Shown here piece by piece: positions 31,801-43,720 of a stretch of 64,000 bases of DNA; the stretch's first letter is position 1, and each line of letters opens with the position of its first letter. A program made the position numbers and the translations under genes. Below the pieces are notes generated by a model. The model was given only the letters and a program-made list of their open reading frames with translations, searched no databases and had not been told where the DNA came from. Where the stretch lies: positions 83,593,334 to 83,657,333 of the forward strand of contig CM057475.1 of the NCBI GenBank assembly GCA_030035585.1, read 5' to 3'. This stretch comes from Dugong dugon (lineage: Eukaryota; Chordata; Mammalia; Sirenia; Dugongidae).

Positions 31801-33288
31801 CACCGAGAGTGGCCTGTCCTCAGGGAAAAAGGGCCCAATTTCTCAGGGGTTGCAGCCCCTCCCCCACACTCTTTTTCTGGAGGTGCTGAGCCACCCTTCA
31901 GCTGCATGTGGGCAGCCCGCAGCTCCAGGAATGAGGGCCTGAGCTGGTCCTGGAGGTCAGTCGAGAGAGATCGAATCCTGAAGACCCTGGCCTGAACGTC
32001 TCCTTGTTCCTGGCACACTCTTCTTTGGCCCTCTCCACCATGCTCACCTGGCGGCTGCCTTTGGGAGGCTCCAAAACCTGCTGGGGGCGGAGCGTGAGCT
32101 GCTTGCAAACATGCACCCCTCCCCCACACGCCCCGAAGGTCAGAGCCCAGGCCAGGGAGGCGGTCTAAGGCAGACAGGACGCAGTGCCACCTCCACCCAT
32201 TATTGGAGCAGATCCTGCTGCACGGCCGGCTCAGGTCCCCAGGAGACAACCCTGTGGGGTGTCTCCTAGGACTTCTCCTCGGATTGGGGTTGCCTTGTGT
32301 GGTTGGAGCCTCCCGGTCAGCCCATTTACACATAGTAACGACTGTTTCTACAGAAGTGCCATGTGCTTGACCTGTAACTGGGGAGTCTGAGCCTCACTGC
32401 CTCAGTGTTGTGTGGTGACCTGTCCAGCTAGTGTTTCCGCCAGGTAGCCATGTCCTGGTGTTACATCTCTTTCCCCCATCCCCTTCCTCAGGTATTTTCT
32501 GGTGTGCTAAGAGGCAGCCCACTGTGCGTTTGTTCTGACGCGTGACACACACACGCTGCTCTTCTCACTGGCTGTCCACTTAGGTGCCAACTGTTTGTCC
32601 CCCTTTCTGAGGACATGCTGTAGGCGCTGAATCCTGCCTTGCACCCGAGCGCAGGATGGACTTAGTGTCTTTCCTGAAGTTGTGTTCATCCCCAGCTAGC
32701 TGCTTTGAACTTAGCCTGGCCAGCTACCTGGCCCACCCCTTCCCTGGTTTCCGACTGCTGTGATCCCCTCAGTCCTTTGCGCTGACAAGGCACCCTGCCC
32801 TGGAGCCGTGCACACTGCCTGTGCCCCTGCCAGCCTGGAGCAGAGGAAGCTGCTGCCGCCTGCCTCAGTGGGCTGCTCTGTCCCTGCCGTGGGACCTGCC
32901 CCCTTCTCCCCACCCCCACCCCCAGGCAGCCTCAGGGACCTGGCTTAGTGCCACCCTCTGTGCAGGACTGAGTCCAGCCTCCACCAGGACCTGTAACTCT
33001 GTCATTATCACGTGGCCCCTGTGGGTCCCGTAAAACCAGGGTCTCCTAGATGCTGCATGGTTTCCTGTCAGAGGCCAGTGGGCTGGAATCAGTCAGTATG
33101 GAATTAACCATACCGATCAGCTGCATGTGCTCATCACTGACCCCCATCTAAAGTGTGGCCCCACGTCAAGTCTTGTCATTTTCCAGAGATTTGATGTATT
33201 GGTTATAAGAGAACGTCTAAATGTTAAGTCTTTGTCTCCAATTAGTCAAATAATCCTGTCCATTTGGAAGCTTCTTTGCTATCCTGGG
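31800..33288. other. Intergenic, nothing recognised
   Basis: Unique-looking DNA between the UTF1 enhancer region and the next SINE. No coding block or repeat family is recognised. Confidence 0.5.
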
Positions 33289-33463
33289 ACAACAACAACA
33301 AAAATCAAACCTGTGGCTGTCGAGTCAATTACAACTCACAGCGTCCCTATAGAAAAGAGTAGAAGTGCCCCACGGGGTTTCCAAGGAGCAGGTGATGGAT
33401 TTGAATCGCCGACCTTTTGGTTAGCAGCCGAACTCTTAACCAGTCTGCCCCCGGGGTCCCCTA
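33289..33463 (-). repeat. AfroSINE, antisense
   Basis: 'acaacaacaacaaaaatcaaa' tail, then 'gtggctgtcgagtcaattac', 'ccccacggggtttccaagga', 'gccgaccttttggttagcag' and 'actcttaaccagtctgccc'. Near full length. Confidence 0.93.
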
Positions 33464-33576
33464 TCTCAGGATAAGCTATCCTTTTTTCTCTTTCTTCGGT
33501 TCTGCTGTCTGTGTGCCCTCCAATGTCCCCATTTATGCCTGCAAACCGAGCTAAAGTAAATGGTATTAAGTTCAGA

Positions 33577-33784
33577 ACAACAACAAAAAAACCCGAAGTT
33601 CTACTTGACCCACCTGGCAACCCCGTGTGTATTAGAGTAGAACTACTCCGTCGGGTTTTCAATGGCTGATTTTTTTGGAAGTAGATCACCAGGGCTTTCT
33701 TCCAAGGCACCTCTGGGTGAACTCAAACTTCCAACCTTCCAGTTAACAGCCAAGCACGTTAACCGTTGGCACCACCCAGGGACT
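33577..33784 (-). repeat. AfroSINE, antisense, diverged
   Basis: 'acaacaacaaaaaaacccg' tail, 'gtagaactactccgtcgggt', 'aaggcacctctgggtgaact', 'gttaacagccaagcacgtta' and 'gcaccacccaggg'. It lies 114 nt beyond the previous copy in the same orientation. Confidence 0.9.
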
Positions 33785-33789
33785 GCAAA

Positions 33790-34500
33790 GTGTTGCCTCT
33801 TCTGTATCCTTTCCTCTCACTATGATGTCATCTGTATAGTGTCCCACCGATAAATGGTATTCTGAATGTTCCCAAATCCCCAGGGAGTTTGTAGGGGGGC
33901 TAACTGTGTACTCGGGGGTGGTATTTGAAGTGTGTCCAGTTTGCCCTGCACGTGCATTCTAACCTCAGGCAGGCTGGACAGGACCTTCCTGCCACATTTT
34001 GCTCCTGTGGCCTTTCAGCTGGTTGGGCTGAGTCCCCTGGCACCCCCTAGCTTTCCAGACCCCCAGACGGGGAGGACCCTTTCAAGTTTGGTCCCCAGGG
34101 CTCAGCCTCCCCACCTGCCCCCAGTGGGCAGGTAGGGAAGTGCCCCTAAGCCTGCAATCCTGCAGTCTTAGAGGGTGGGCAAAAGTGGGGCCTAATGGGG
34201 CAGAGGTAGGACCCATTCCTGATGCTTCCCCAGAATGGAGGGCCTGGGCCTAGGCCCCACCCAGCCAACCAGGAACCCCAGTTGGATAGACAAGTCACCC
34301 CAGGATCCACTCTATGGTCCAACCTGAAGCCTCCCGCACAGGTGGGCTGCACGGGCTCCACCCCATCCCACTCGCCCCTCAGAATTCAAGACCCTCCAAC
34401 CCACCAGGTCATGTCTTCCCAGAGTCTCAGCCCAGGTGGGTTGGGGTGGTCCCCACATTGCCTCCCTACACACTCAGACTGAGTCATTTCAGGAGGACAG
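33790..34500. other. Intergenic, nothing recognised
   Basis: Unique-looking DNA with no ORF resembling a known family and no mobile element seen. Confidence 0.5.
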
Positions 34501-34534
34501 AGCAGTCAAAGGAGGCCTGGAACAAGGAGTGGGG

Positions 34535-34725
34535 GGAAAGGAGGGTGTGGGGGGGAGGGGGGCTTGGTGAGAAAGGGGGTGCGGAGGGGGGCCATGGGGA
34601 AAAAACAGGGCTGTGGAGGGGGGCCATGGGGTGAAAGGGGGTGTGGAGGGGAGGGGGGCATGGGGGTGTGAAAGGGGGGCCATGGGGGAAGAGGGTATGT
34701 GGAGGGGGCATGGAGCTCAGAGGGG
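34535..34725. repeat. G-rich GGGGCCATGGGG minisatellite
   Basis: Tandem units around 'ggggggccatggggtgaaag' (about 16-40 nt, mixed) on the plus strand. Many G4 runs make it quadruplex-capable. Confidence 0.85.
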
Positions 34726-36049
34726 ACATGACCTGCAGCAGGAGGGAGGAGAAGCAGGACCTCCCAGTGATGATGTGCGAGCACAAGGCTGTGAGTTTAG
34801 TTGCTCCACAAACAGAAGGAGGCAGAGGGCTTAAGTGCGAGGGGCAGGGTGGGCGGCCGTACGGCCACTCAAGGTGGAGAAGGGGTTGTGGAGGGAGGTA
34901 GCTGTGGGGCTGGAGTGAGGTGTCCAGGAGGCACCTGGATGGATGGAGGGCGGGGCTCCAGGAAGAACAGGTTTGGGCGGGAAGTTTGGCTTTGGAAGTG
35001 TTGTGCGTTGAGATGGGGGTTCCAGATCATGAACACGATTTGAGAAGGTGCCTTTGGAGCCAGGGGGAGTGTGTGGAGTCGGGGATGGGAAAATAGGCAT
35101 GAAGCCCAGGGCATCCCATCACTGCTCACCCCTCCCAAGTGCAGGCATCGTTCCCAGGGTGCGGGTGGGAGGCTGGGCTCCACCAGCACCTGGCTGGGAC
35201 AAGGGCTCAGGCAGGCTCTGTGGAGCCCCCGCCCGGCGTGCAGTGTGGCCTGCAGGGGTGGGGTTCAGGAGAAGGCAATGGGCTTGAGCCACCAGTTCTG
35301 AGCAAGGGCGAGAAGGATAGCATCTGTGGCGCAAAGGCTCCAGCCTACGTTTAACCATATGGAGGACCGGTGGGCAGAGGGACCTAGAGGGGCAGAACAC
35401 TGGTGCAAAGGTGCCTAGGAGCTGGGCAGGGAAGGGCGCGGTCAGCCCTTGATCAGGTAAGCAAACAGTGGTCATCAGCTTGTGGGGAGGAGGGAGCACC
35501 CAGGGTGTGCGTGGAGGCGAGGGGGGACAAGGACGAGTAGTGCTGATGGGAGTGACAGCAGACCACCCTGGTGACAGCAAGGGGCTGGAGGGAGCTCAGG
35601 CAGGAGAGGCTGAGAAGACATGAGGGCACCTGCGGACTGGGGTAGGACCTCAGAGTTGATTTCTTCCCTCTGCTCAGGGCCGGGGCCGGTTTTGGCAACT
35701 GAGGGTGTTCGCCAGCGAGCTAGGAAGGGCAGGAACCTCAGGTACACAGCCAGGAAGGTGGAGGCAGAGCAGCCTCAGAGAAGGACCCTCCCCACCCCCC
35801 ACCCCCCGCACGGTCATCACCTGGTAGAGCTGGCTCCCGAGGCAAGGGGGTCAAGGGGCCTAGGAACCCTGGCCCTAAGAAATGGAGAATGCTAACCGAG
35901 TGTCACCAAGTGTGGTATATGTTGATTTCATTTAATATATTAATGCTTTTGAATAAGTGTTCCTCTTAACCGGTACTTTTCCAGCCTGTTTTCTGCACAT
36001 TGAGCAATTACTGGGGGAAGGGGGGCTGCTACCTCCAGAGCCTCTCAGC
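34726..36049. other. Intergenic, nothing recognised
   Basis: Moderately GC-rich DNA with a short AT-rich island at 35915-35960. No gene or named repeat is recognised. Confidence 0.5.
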
Positions 36050-37150
36050 CCTCCAGACCTTCCTCCACCGCACCAGCAGTGGCTGAAGGCTGGGCGGCGA
36101 AGGCCTCTGAGGAAAGCCCATATGGGGGGCCCGGCCAGGGACACGCGACCGATTCCCCGCTGGCCCCGTGGGCGACCGGCGGCTCTCTTCCCTCTCCCCC
36201 CTCCACAGCCCAACAGGCTCCGGGTGAGGGGAACTGAGAGTGTATGGCCCCGGGGGGGGTACCGACGGCCTTTGATATCCACCAGGTTGGGTGGGCTTGG
36301 AGGAGCCCCCATCGCATGGAGGAGCCTCCAGCGCACAGACTCCCCGCCAGCGGCGGGTTGGGGGAGGCGTACGTGCGCACCGGGATCCCGCGCACCCCGA
36401 GGTACGCTCAGGGCCGCTCCTGCGGGCTCCGGAGGCTCTTCCTCGCCGCGGCCATCGTCGGGGAGCACAGACCCGATCCGTTAAGGATCAGGGGATCGAG
36501 GTCCTAGGAAGGCACCGCCCACCACAGGCTAGGGGCGGGAACCCGGCAGGAAGGAGCCGAGAGAAGCCGGTGTTGGGGGGAGGAGCGAGGGAGAGGAGGG
36601 AATGGGGCGCCCACCACGCTAGGCCCCGCTGCCTGTGTTGTCGCCTCTCCTGGGCGGCTGCGATTTTGCCGTCCGCGTTCCCCTGGCCAGCGAGGCCCCC
36701 CGGAACGTGGACGCAGAAGAGTTCAGACTGAAGCAGCCGCTGGGGTGGACTGGGATGGGGGAATGCACGTGGTCTGTCTCCCACAAGGAGATTCTGCTAG
36801 CGTGGCATGGTGGGGATGCGCAGGGCGCCCGAAACCTCGGAAGCGGCCTCGTGGCCAAAGCAGAGGTCACGGGCCCGCGGCGGAGGGCGTTGGCTCCGTG
36901 CACCCTTACCCTTGTGGAGCCCTCCGTGTCTTAGGCGAGCAGCCCGCCCTTCCTGCCGCGCAGGCGTGGCTATCCGGAGGCGGTCCCACTAGCACCGAAT
37001 CAGCCCCTGCGGAGGGGCCGGGCTTGACCCGGCCCGGGCTAGGGCGGCGCGAGTCGGCGCCGAGGGGGGGCCAGCCGGAGCCACAGGGGTCCTTCCCTCC
37101 CTCCCTCCCCCGCCAGACAGCCGGCGAGCAGACCCAGCGCGTTGCTTGCC
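36050..37150. promoter_or_regulatory. CpG-rich stretch upstream of VENTX
   Basis: CpG is frequent (for example gacacgcgaccgattccccg, 36140-36160; gggcggcgcgagtcggcgcc, 37042-37061), unlike the surrounding intergenic DNA. No coding block, repeat or processed pseudogene is recognised, so it may be a CpG-island promoter or enhancer. Confidence 0.6.
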
Positions 37151-37468
37151 CAGTCTTCTCCTTCGTCAGCGGGGCGCCTCTTCCAAACTGAAACCTCTGT
37201 CATCACCCCCCAGCCGCCCTGCACCCCTAACTCGGGGGCTGGAGAAGCAGAACCTCCTGCCCTCACGCCTCAGCGCCCCTCTTGGCAAGCGGGGGCTGGG
37301 CCCGCGGGGTGGGAGGCAGCCACTCCCCTCCTTCCTTAAGGCTAGGGTAGCTAAAAGGATGCAGCAGGTCCCCAAACCGTCAGCGGGTTGGGCAGCAGCC
37401 CCGCCCTCCCCCAGACATCTTGGAGCCGAGGGAGGTGTGAATGGCCTCCTTTGTGCTTCTCAATGAAG

Positions 37469-37573
37469 GCAATTAGGCGCTACTTATCTGGGGGATTTGC
37501 AGCCTCCTACGCAAACCGGCGCTTCTCCCCCCCCCCCCCCCACCCCCACCCCTACCCACACCCGGTTTATAAA
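37469..37573 (+). promoter_or_regulatory. VENTX: VENTX candidate core promoter
   Basis: A TATA-like TTTATAAA lies at 37566-37573, about 313 nt before the start codon. Upstream are a homeodomain-type CAATTAG (37470-37476) and a GATA-type site (CTTATCT, 37483-37489). A 15-nt C run lies at 37527-37541. The start site is inferred. Confidence 0.5.
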
Positions 37574-37885
37574 CTCAGTCTGGCCCTCCTCAGCCCCAAG
37601 CGGATCCTGTTCGGAGCCCGGCAAACGGGTCCAAGCTTCTTCGGATTTTCTGCGTGTCTCACCTGACCCGTCCCGCCCACAGTGAATCCTGTGCCCAGCC
37701 TGGCCCACCATCCAGCTCCCTTCGGATCCTCTGTGTGGACCCCTGGCCCTGGGGGGATCTTCTTCGTGGCCCCCTGGGCTGTCTGGCCCTCTGTGGGTGT
37801 TCTGCGTGGCCCCCTGGCCTTCAGGGGACCCTCTGCGTAGCCCCCAGCCTGTCCAGTCCTCGAGGAATCCTCCACCCGGCCGGCC

Positions 37886-38123
37886 ATGCCTCCCTCCTCC
37901 GACCTGCCCAGGGGCCACAAGCCGAACTCCAGCTTCTTCTCCGTGGACTGGCTTGCCCAGAGCAGCCACCCGGGGCCGACACACACCTCCAGGCCCAGCG
38001 AGGTCTTCTGGAGGGGTCTAAGTGCCCCCGCCTGGGCGCCCAGCAGAGGGGAGCCCTCTCAGAACGTGGCCATCGATCGGGCTAAGACCCCAAATCTGCA
38101 AGTGCAAGGGGCGCTTGTGGCTG
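37886..38123 (+). CDS. VENTX: VENTX exon 1
   Basis: 79 codons plus one base. It begins MPPSSDLPRG and ends GALVA; donor ctg|gtaggt. G at -3 before the ATG. No in-frame upstream ATG is supported. Confidence 0.9.
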
Positions 38124-40567
38124 GTAGGTCTAGAAGGGGAAGGTCCTTCCCAGGTCGGGGTGGGAGTTGGGGAGGTTCTTGCAAGGCACTCACACACCCT
38201 GACAACTCGGGCGGTTCTCACAGGGCTGTAGTGAGGTCCCCTTGGGAGGGAGCGCTTCCCCTCTGAGGGAAGCTGCCTGCAGGCTCCCCTTCCCCACCCA
38301 CCTTGACGGTGCCAGCCCTGCCCTGCCTCGGCCCTCTGCCAGCCACAGCGTCTTCCCAGTTCCCAGCTGTGTCCAGCGCAGGCCTGCTGCCCACGGGCAC
38401 TCCAGTGACTTGTCATCGTCACGATACCCCACCCTGCACCCAGAGGGCAGCCCTGCTCTGTGTTCTTCTTGTCACTCACCGTGGCTCTTTGTGGGTGTGG
38501 TCTTCAAGCTCCGCAATGAGTCCTTGAGACCCAGGTCACCAGGAAAGGCAGTCGCTTCTAAAGCCGTGAGACCAGCCTAGTGGCAGAGAGGTTATCATTG
38601 ACCCCCACAGTGAAAGGGGCCTTCACTTGGCCCCAAACTTGAGCCCATTTTCAGCCAACCTGGAATCTTGTCATTTTAAGAAAGCCCCGTGTGTGTGATT
38701 GAAGTGGCCGCTGTGCCTGGGCTGCATCCAGAGACACCACCTTTGCATTTCTGCCCCTGTGGGTCGGTCTCCTGGGGGTCTGACCAGTGGCTCAGGGTAA
38801 TCCTTATCTAACCCTTTGTTGTGTGCTGACAAGATTTTTTCCTCAGTTTGTTTTCTAGTTCATTGTAATTTAATCCATTGTTTTTAGGTTTAAAGTCTTA
38901 CTTGGTCAACAGTGGGATTGATATCTATGACTTTTAATTTTTAAAAAGTTTGAGTGCTTCATTGGAATAATTTCATACTTGGGTGAAGTGAAATATTTAA
39001 TTTATTCTCCTAAACCAGTAACCTTCCCCCCACCACAAAAAGCTAGCCAGTCATCATTGTCAAGATCCTTCACGATAACTGGTTTTACTGCCTGCTGTCT
39101 GTCCCTCTCCACTCCAGAAAAATCAGGCAGGAATAGCCAATGCTTTTTGCTTTCAGAGCAGTGTCAAATCTGCTCCTCCCAGAACAACCGATGGACATGT
39201 TGATCAGACTTGCACTGCGTGCTGACCACGTGGGTACTCTGCACCCCACCTTCCTTCCTGTAACTGCGCAGGACCACTCGTGGGGTGCTTAGGGCTGGCC
39301 CTACCTCCTAATTTTAGAACTTAGGAAACCAAGGCTTGCAATCAGCTAGAAGGTGGCAGGTCCAGGCTTAATGGGCGCCTGCTTTGGCTCCTGACTAAAT
39401 CCAAATGTGAACAAGCCAATGAGAAAGGTTGGGCCCCGCCCTCCTTGGCTCTCTGAGTCCCCCAGGCCTTTGCACATAGTGGACACTCCCCAGAAAGCCC
39501 CTCCTGCCACCCTACCTCTCCTCATCTGGTGAATTTGCTCCTTGGCTGCAGGCAAAAGCAATTGCTTTCTGGAGGGATGTGGGTGAGGGTGGCTCTGGGA
39601 GCTGGGGCACTCGCTGGCGGAACCTCACCAGGACTGCCTGTCTCAGCCCAAACTACTCTAATCTGTTTGTTGCCTTCCTCCAATACACACGTCCTGAGCA
39701 TCCTCTGGACCCCTTCCACCCCTGAGCTGAGGGGAGGGGAGCTGTAACCTCCAAGACTGAGCAGGAGACTGGGGTGGTGGAGTGAGGGGAGAAATAGGAG
39801 CTGTTCCTGCTTCAGGGACACCAGGGCTGCCTATCCACATATGGCCGCTGGGTCTACTGCCCAAGTAGCCCTGAAGCTCAGGGCGCCTTTCACATGGGGG
39901 GAGCATGTCCCGGGTTGGCAGACTCTCACCCCTCTTCCTTCAGGGCTGAGCAAGGAGCCAGACCCCTCGCGGGCTCCCCGGGTGCGCACTGCCTTCACGA
40001 CAGCTCAGATCAGCACCCTGGAGAGCGCCTTCAAGCTTCGCCAGTACCTGGGCCCCCAGGAGCGGAAGAAGCTGGCCAAAGAGATGCAGCTGACCGAAGT
40101 GCAGGTGAGTTGGCCCCCAGGGGAGGGGGTGTGCTGGGTGGATGGGGGTGGTCTGTTCTCAATTCTGCCTGGTTTGTTTCCCACAGATAAAAACCTGGTT
40201 TCAGAATCGCCGAATGAAACACAAACGCCAAATGCAGGACTCACAACTCAGTGTCCCCTTCTCCAGACCCCTCTACACGCCCCTGGCCATCTATCCGCCA
40301 TCTCCAGTCCTGGGTAGCGGCCTGCAGCTCTTCTACCCCGGGGCACACTTGCCTGCGCCCCCGGCTCTGGTGCTACCTCCGGGCTCCTTCTGGGATCCCT
40401 GCCCAGTGGAGCAGGTTGCACTGGCCTCTGCGTGGGATCCCTGCCATGGACAGCCTCTGATGTGCTACCTCCCAGAGCCTGGGGGCCGGGCACACTCACT
40501 GGCACCGGCCTCTTCCTGGGGGCCCTGGGGCCTGCGTGCTCTGCCCGAAACCAGGGATGCCTTTTGA
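37886..40567 (+). CDS. VENTX: VENTX, VENT homeobox protein
   Basis: VENTX is a nuclear homeodomain factor of the NK-like/VENT group, acting in early embryo, germ-line and blood-cell differentiation. Exons 37886-38123, 39944-40104 and 40187-40567 join (phase 1, then 0) into 259 codons plus tga; human has 258. The N-terminus carries the conserved FFSVDWLAQSS motif (human SFGSVDWLSQSS). The homeodomain spans residues ~90-150: RVRTAFTTAQISTLESAF ... IKTWFQNRRMKHKR, with Thr at position 47 as in VENT proteins and the invariant W48, F49, N51, R53. The Pro-rich C-terminus ends TRDAF, as in human (TGDAF). Both introns are GT-AG, and the second interrupts the homeodomain just before helix-3 residue I45. 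Mouse has lost this gene; this copy looks intact. Confidence 0.97.
38124..39943 (+). other. VENTX intron 1
   Basis: About 1.8 kb. It holds an AT-rich stretch at about 38800-39010 and a MIR-like fragment near 39310-39365 (gaaaccaaggcttgcaatcag). No SINE of the afrotherian family is seen. Confidence 0.6.
39944..40104 (+). CDS. VENTX: VENTX exon 2: most of the homeodomain
   Basis: Begins LSKEPDPSRAPRVRTAF and ends AKEMQLTEVQ; donor cag|gtgagt. It covers the N-terminal arm, helices 1 and 2 and the start of helix 3. Confidence 0.95.
40187..40567 (+). CDS. VENTX: VENTX exon 3: recognition helix and C-terminus
   Basis: Begins IKTWFQNRRMKHKRQMQDSQ after acceptor cccacag and ends ALPETRDAF with tga at 40565-40567. 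The tail is rich in Pro, Leu and aromatic residues. Confidence 0.95.
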   Translation: MKTWFQNRRMKHKRQMQDSQLSVPFSRPLYTPLAIYPPSPVLGSGLQLFYPGAHLPAPPALVLPPGSFWDPCPVEQVALASAWDPCHGQPLMCYLPEPGGRAHSLAPASSWGPWGLRALPETRDAF

Positions 40568-41800
40568 GGGGCAAGGCAGCCCAGAAAGTGGAAGCTGCCA
40601 CCCACGCCCAGGGTCTGCTATTGCCCTGGAGAGACGCTAGCTGTGCATGTCATCAAGGCCGTGTCTTGCACGGGGAGCGTTGCATGTGTATGATAACCCA
40701 TGGAGGGTACCCTACCCTGACCACCTCAAGACTCTGTAGAGTTTTATGGCTGGAGATGGTTTAATGTCACCCCTTCACTGAAAACTACTGAAAGGAAGGG
40801 TCAGTTTAGGGAGTAAGCGATGGGTCAGGGAGCAGAATCAAAGGCCAAAATGGACGTGTTATGTGTGGGGGCGTTAGCATATAGTAAAGGGATAATTTAT
40901 TCAATAGAAGATGTTGGAAAAAACTGGTTTTCCTGTTGGAAGGAAGTGCAGGTCCTTATACTGCACGCAGATCAGCTTGGTCTGCAGAGACAAGCCCGTG
41001 AACTATAAGAAGGAAGGGAGGCTCTGCCTTCACAGCCTTGAGATTTGGGTGCCTTTGTAATGGAGCCACCACAACTGGAAACCAGAAGGGAAAATAATGA
41101 TCATTTGCCCACTGGAAAGTTAAGGCACAGGGTGGTGGTAGCATCTGCTGCTTGCTGTGGCAGCCTGTGTGTGCCAGGAGAGGCCCATCCCTCCTCACAG
41201 CTCTTCTGTACATCCCGTTGATAAGGAAAAGGCTGGGGGAACTGGATCTGAGTTCAAGTCGTCTGATCTCGGGTGTGTTTCATCCTGAGTGGTTCCTCCT
41301 CCTTGCAGGGTGGGGCCCAAAGGCCCTCCTGAGAGGCCTCCACTCTACCGAGATGGGCAGACAGGAGTGGGAGCCTTACTGCAGAAAATCCAGACGTGCT
41401 GAAGGGCAGGAGCATGGGACCCTTCCCTGAGAGACAGCCAGCATAGGCAGAGCCTGGCAGAACCTGCATCAGTGCAAACCAGAAATTAACACCGTGTCCA
41501 CGTGGCACACTGAGGGAGTCTGCCCCAGTGAGCTCGGTGAGGGAGCCAGCAGGTGGCCTTGGCAAATGCCAGCAGGCAGTGGGTCCTCTTTGGCTTTCAA
41601 GAAAGCTGAGTACCATCTGTCACCGACTAGATGTCCCAACAAGAATAAAGGCATGATGGTTTCTTAAAGTTTATTTGCAGAAATACGTCCATCAGACTGT
41701 TAGCAATCTTGTAATTGCTACGACTTCTCGTTGTTCATGTGCGTCTTGTTTGAAGTGTTTATAATGAGCAGGTGCTTTTGTAATAAAATTCATGTAACGA
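40568..41800 (+). other. VENTX: VENTX 3' UTR (inferred)
   Basis: From the stop to an AATAAA at 41782-41787. An earlier AATAAA in 'caagaataaaggcatg' (41643-41648) could give a shorter form. Confidence 0.6.
41782..41787 (+). terminator. VENTX: VENTX distal poly(A) signal
   Basis: AATAAA in 'tttgtaataaaattcatg', followed by 'gagtgaatggctattcatgctg'. A proximal alternative is at 41643. Confidence 0.6.
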
Positions 41801-42997
41801 GTGAATGGCTATTCATGCTGAGCAGACGTCCCTGTAGAGTTTCGGGGGGCCTTCTGGGTCACTGGCTGAGCTTCTTGGGAGTAAGCTGGGTGTCTGCTGG
41901 GTTTGCAGATGCAGTCAGGGCCAGGGAGGCTGTTTGTCCACATCACTGGAGACAGCTGCACATAGGCACAGGCCCCCAGTGGCTGGGTCACAGCTGAACC
42001 CTTTTCCATCCTGGGTTTTAATTCCTCCTTGGTTCCTGGCCACAGAAGCTGCACGGTATTTAAGGTTTCTCCCAGCTCAGGCCTGCGCTCTGGGCTTCTC
42101 CGACAGGCAGCTGCTGGGGCAGGAACTGGTCCGAGGGGAGACATCTGGGCTTTGAGCAAGTGGGGGCGTTCTGTTCACACCTCCCCTCCCTTCCTGGGGA
42201 GCGCACTGGGAGCTGGGTAGGCACAGGTGTCTAGGGGGCAGGCCCTTTTCAGACTCCGTTTTTGGGGAGCCGACTGTCAGGCACTGAGAGCCCTCAGAGG
42301 GCCGGTCTCCGCTGGGATGGTTGAAAGCTGGTCTGCAATGTCCCACGTCACCTGTAGAATCCATGAGCCATTTAGCCAGCCAAGCAGCCCATCTCTCCCA
42401 GCCCCTCCCAGGCCACCCCAACACATCTCCCACAGAGCCAACAAGAAAGGTCTTGCAAAGCAAATGCAGCCACCGATAGCTGCCACTGCAAATAGCACAC
42501 CCTGTTTGAAGTGCTGCAACCCTGGGGGAAGGCCACTATGCCAGCCTCACCTTTACCTGCGGTGAACCGTGGGGGGGTGGGCCGTGGCATATGGTAAAGA
42601 GCTTGTCTCCTGCATTCCCAGGCTGGTGTTCTCGGGAGCAGAGTACTGGGCTGGGACCCGCCCCTGCTGTGCCTGGCACTGAGCTGGGGGCCCCAAGCCA
42701 CCCTTTTCCCGAACCAGCAAGATTCTCACCCCCAACCCTGGGGTTATTTGCAAATAGCAAGGTGGCAGGTGAGGAGGAAATGCCCCAATGCCCTAAGCTC
42801 CCTGGAGCACACCTGCTGATCATCCCTGCGCGCTCCCCTCCCCCACCTCCCTGCCCCATCCTTGTCCTCTTTCACTGCCTGTCCGGTCTTCTCAGCTGGG
42901 ATTTTCCCGGAAAGAGCTGATGTCTGGACATTCATTTGGCCAGGCTGGACTCCACTCAATGACCCGGGGGTCTTGACGGTCACAGTCCCTGCCCGTC
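41801..42997. other. Intergenic, nothing recognised
   Basis: GC-rich unique-looking DNA between the VENTX poly(A) signals and the LTR. No gene or repeat is recognised. Confidence 0.5.
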
Positions 42998-43413
42998 TGT
43001 TATGAATTGAATTGTTTCCCCCAAAAATATGTGTTGTAAATCCTAACCCCTAGAATTGAGTGACCGGTGGTTATAATCCCATCTGGGAATGGGTTTTCTT
43101 TGTTATGTTAATGAGACAGTATTAGTGTAGGGTGTGTTTTGAGTCAGTCTCTTTTGAGATATAAAAGCAGATTAAGCAAGGAAGAAGTCAAGCAGAGATG
43201 GGGGAAGGTAGATGCCACACCACAGGAAAATCATCAAGGACCCAAGGAACAAGGACCTTCCCCCAGAGCCCACAGAGAGAGAAACCCTTCCCCTAGAGCT
43301 GGGGCCCTGAATTCAGATTTGCAGCCTCTTAAACTGTGAGAAAATAAATTTTTGCTGTTGAAGACACCCACATATGGTATTTCTGTTCCAGCAGCACTAG
43401 GGAAGCGAGATGC
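42998..43413 (+). mobile_element. Solo LTR, MaLR (ERVL-MaLR) type
   Basis: Starts 'tgttatgaattgaattgttt' and ends near 'gttccagcagcactaggga'. Inside are 'cccccaaaaatatgtgttgt', 'ctgtgagaaaataaattttt' (AATAAA) and 'catatggtatttctgttcc', the landmarks of MaLR LTRs such as MLT1/MST. No internal retroviral genes adjoin it, and no coding capacity is present. Confidence 0.82.
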
Positions 43414-43671
43414 TGTCCTAAGTGACCATCACCATCCTCCCTGCTCAGGGAACTTCCCATCTGACCCAGGCGGGGTCATCAAAAGCCCCACCCTGCAGCA
43501 GGGCAAGGGCACATGACCCAGCAAGGCCAGCTGAGGCCCCAGTGATCCTGGAGGGGGGCCCTGATGTGATGCTGGGGGATTGCTCTTTCCTCTGGGCCCA
43601 GGAGCTGTGCTTGCAGCCTGCTGGTGGCCACGTGGCCACAGGATAAGAGTGGAGGACAAGCAGAACCTTTG

Positions 43672-43720
43672 GCACCCTGATCCATCCATGCAGACCCTTT
43701 GCACCCTGATCCATCCATGC
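43672..43720. repeat. 29-bp tandem duplication
   Basis: 'caccctgatccatccatgc' occurs at 43673 and 43702, with 'agaccctttg' between. It is a short local duplication. Confidence 0.85.

Noticed and set aside
42998-43413. Possible retroviral provirus
   Set aside because: Only an LTR-type sequence is present. No gag, pol or env-like sequence adjoins it, so it is a solo LTR.
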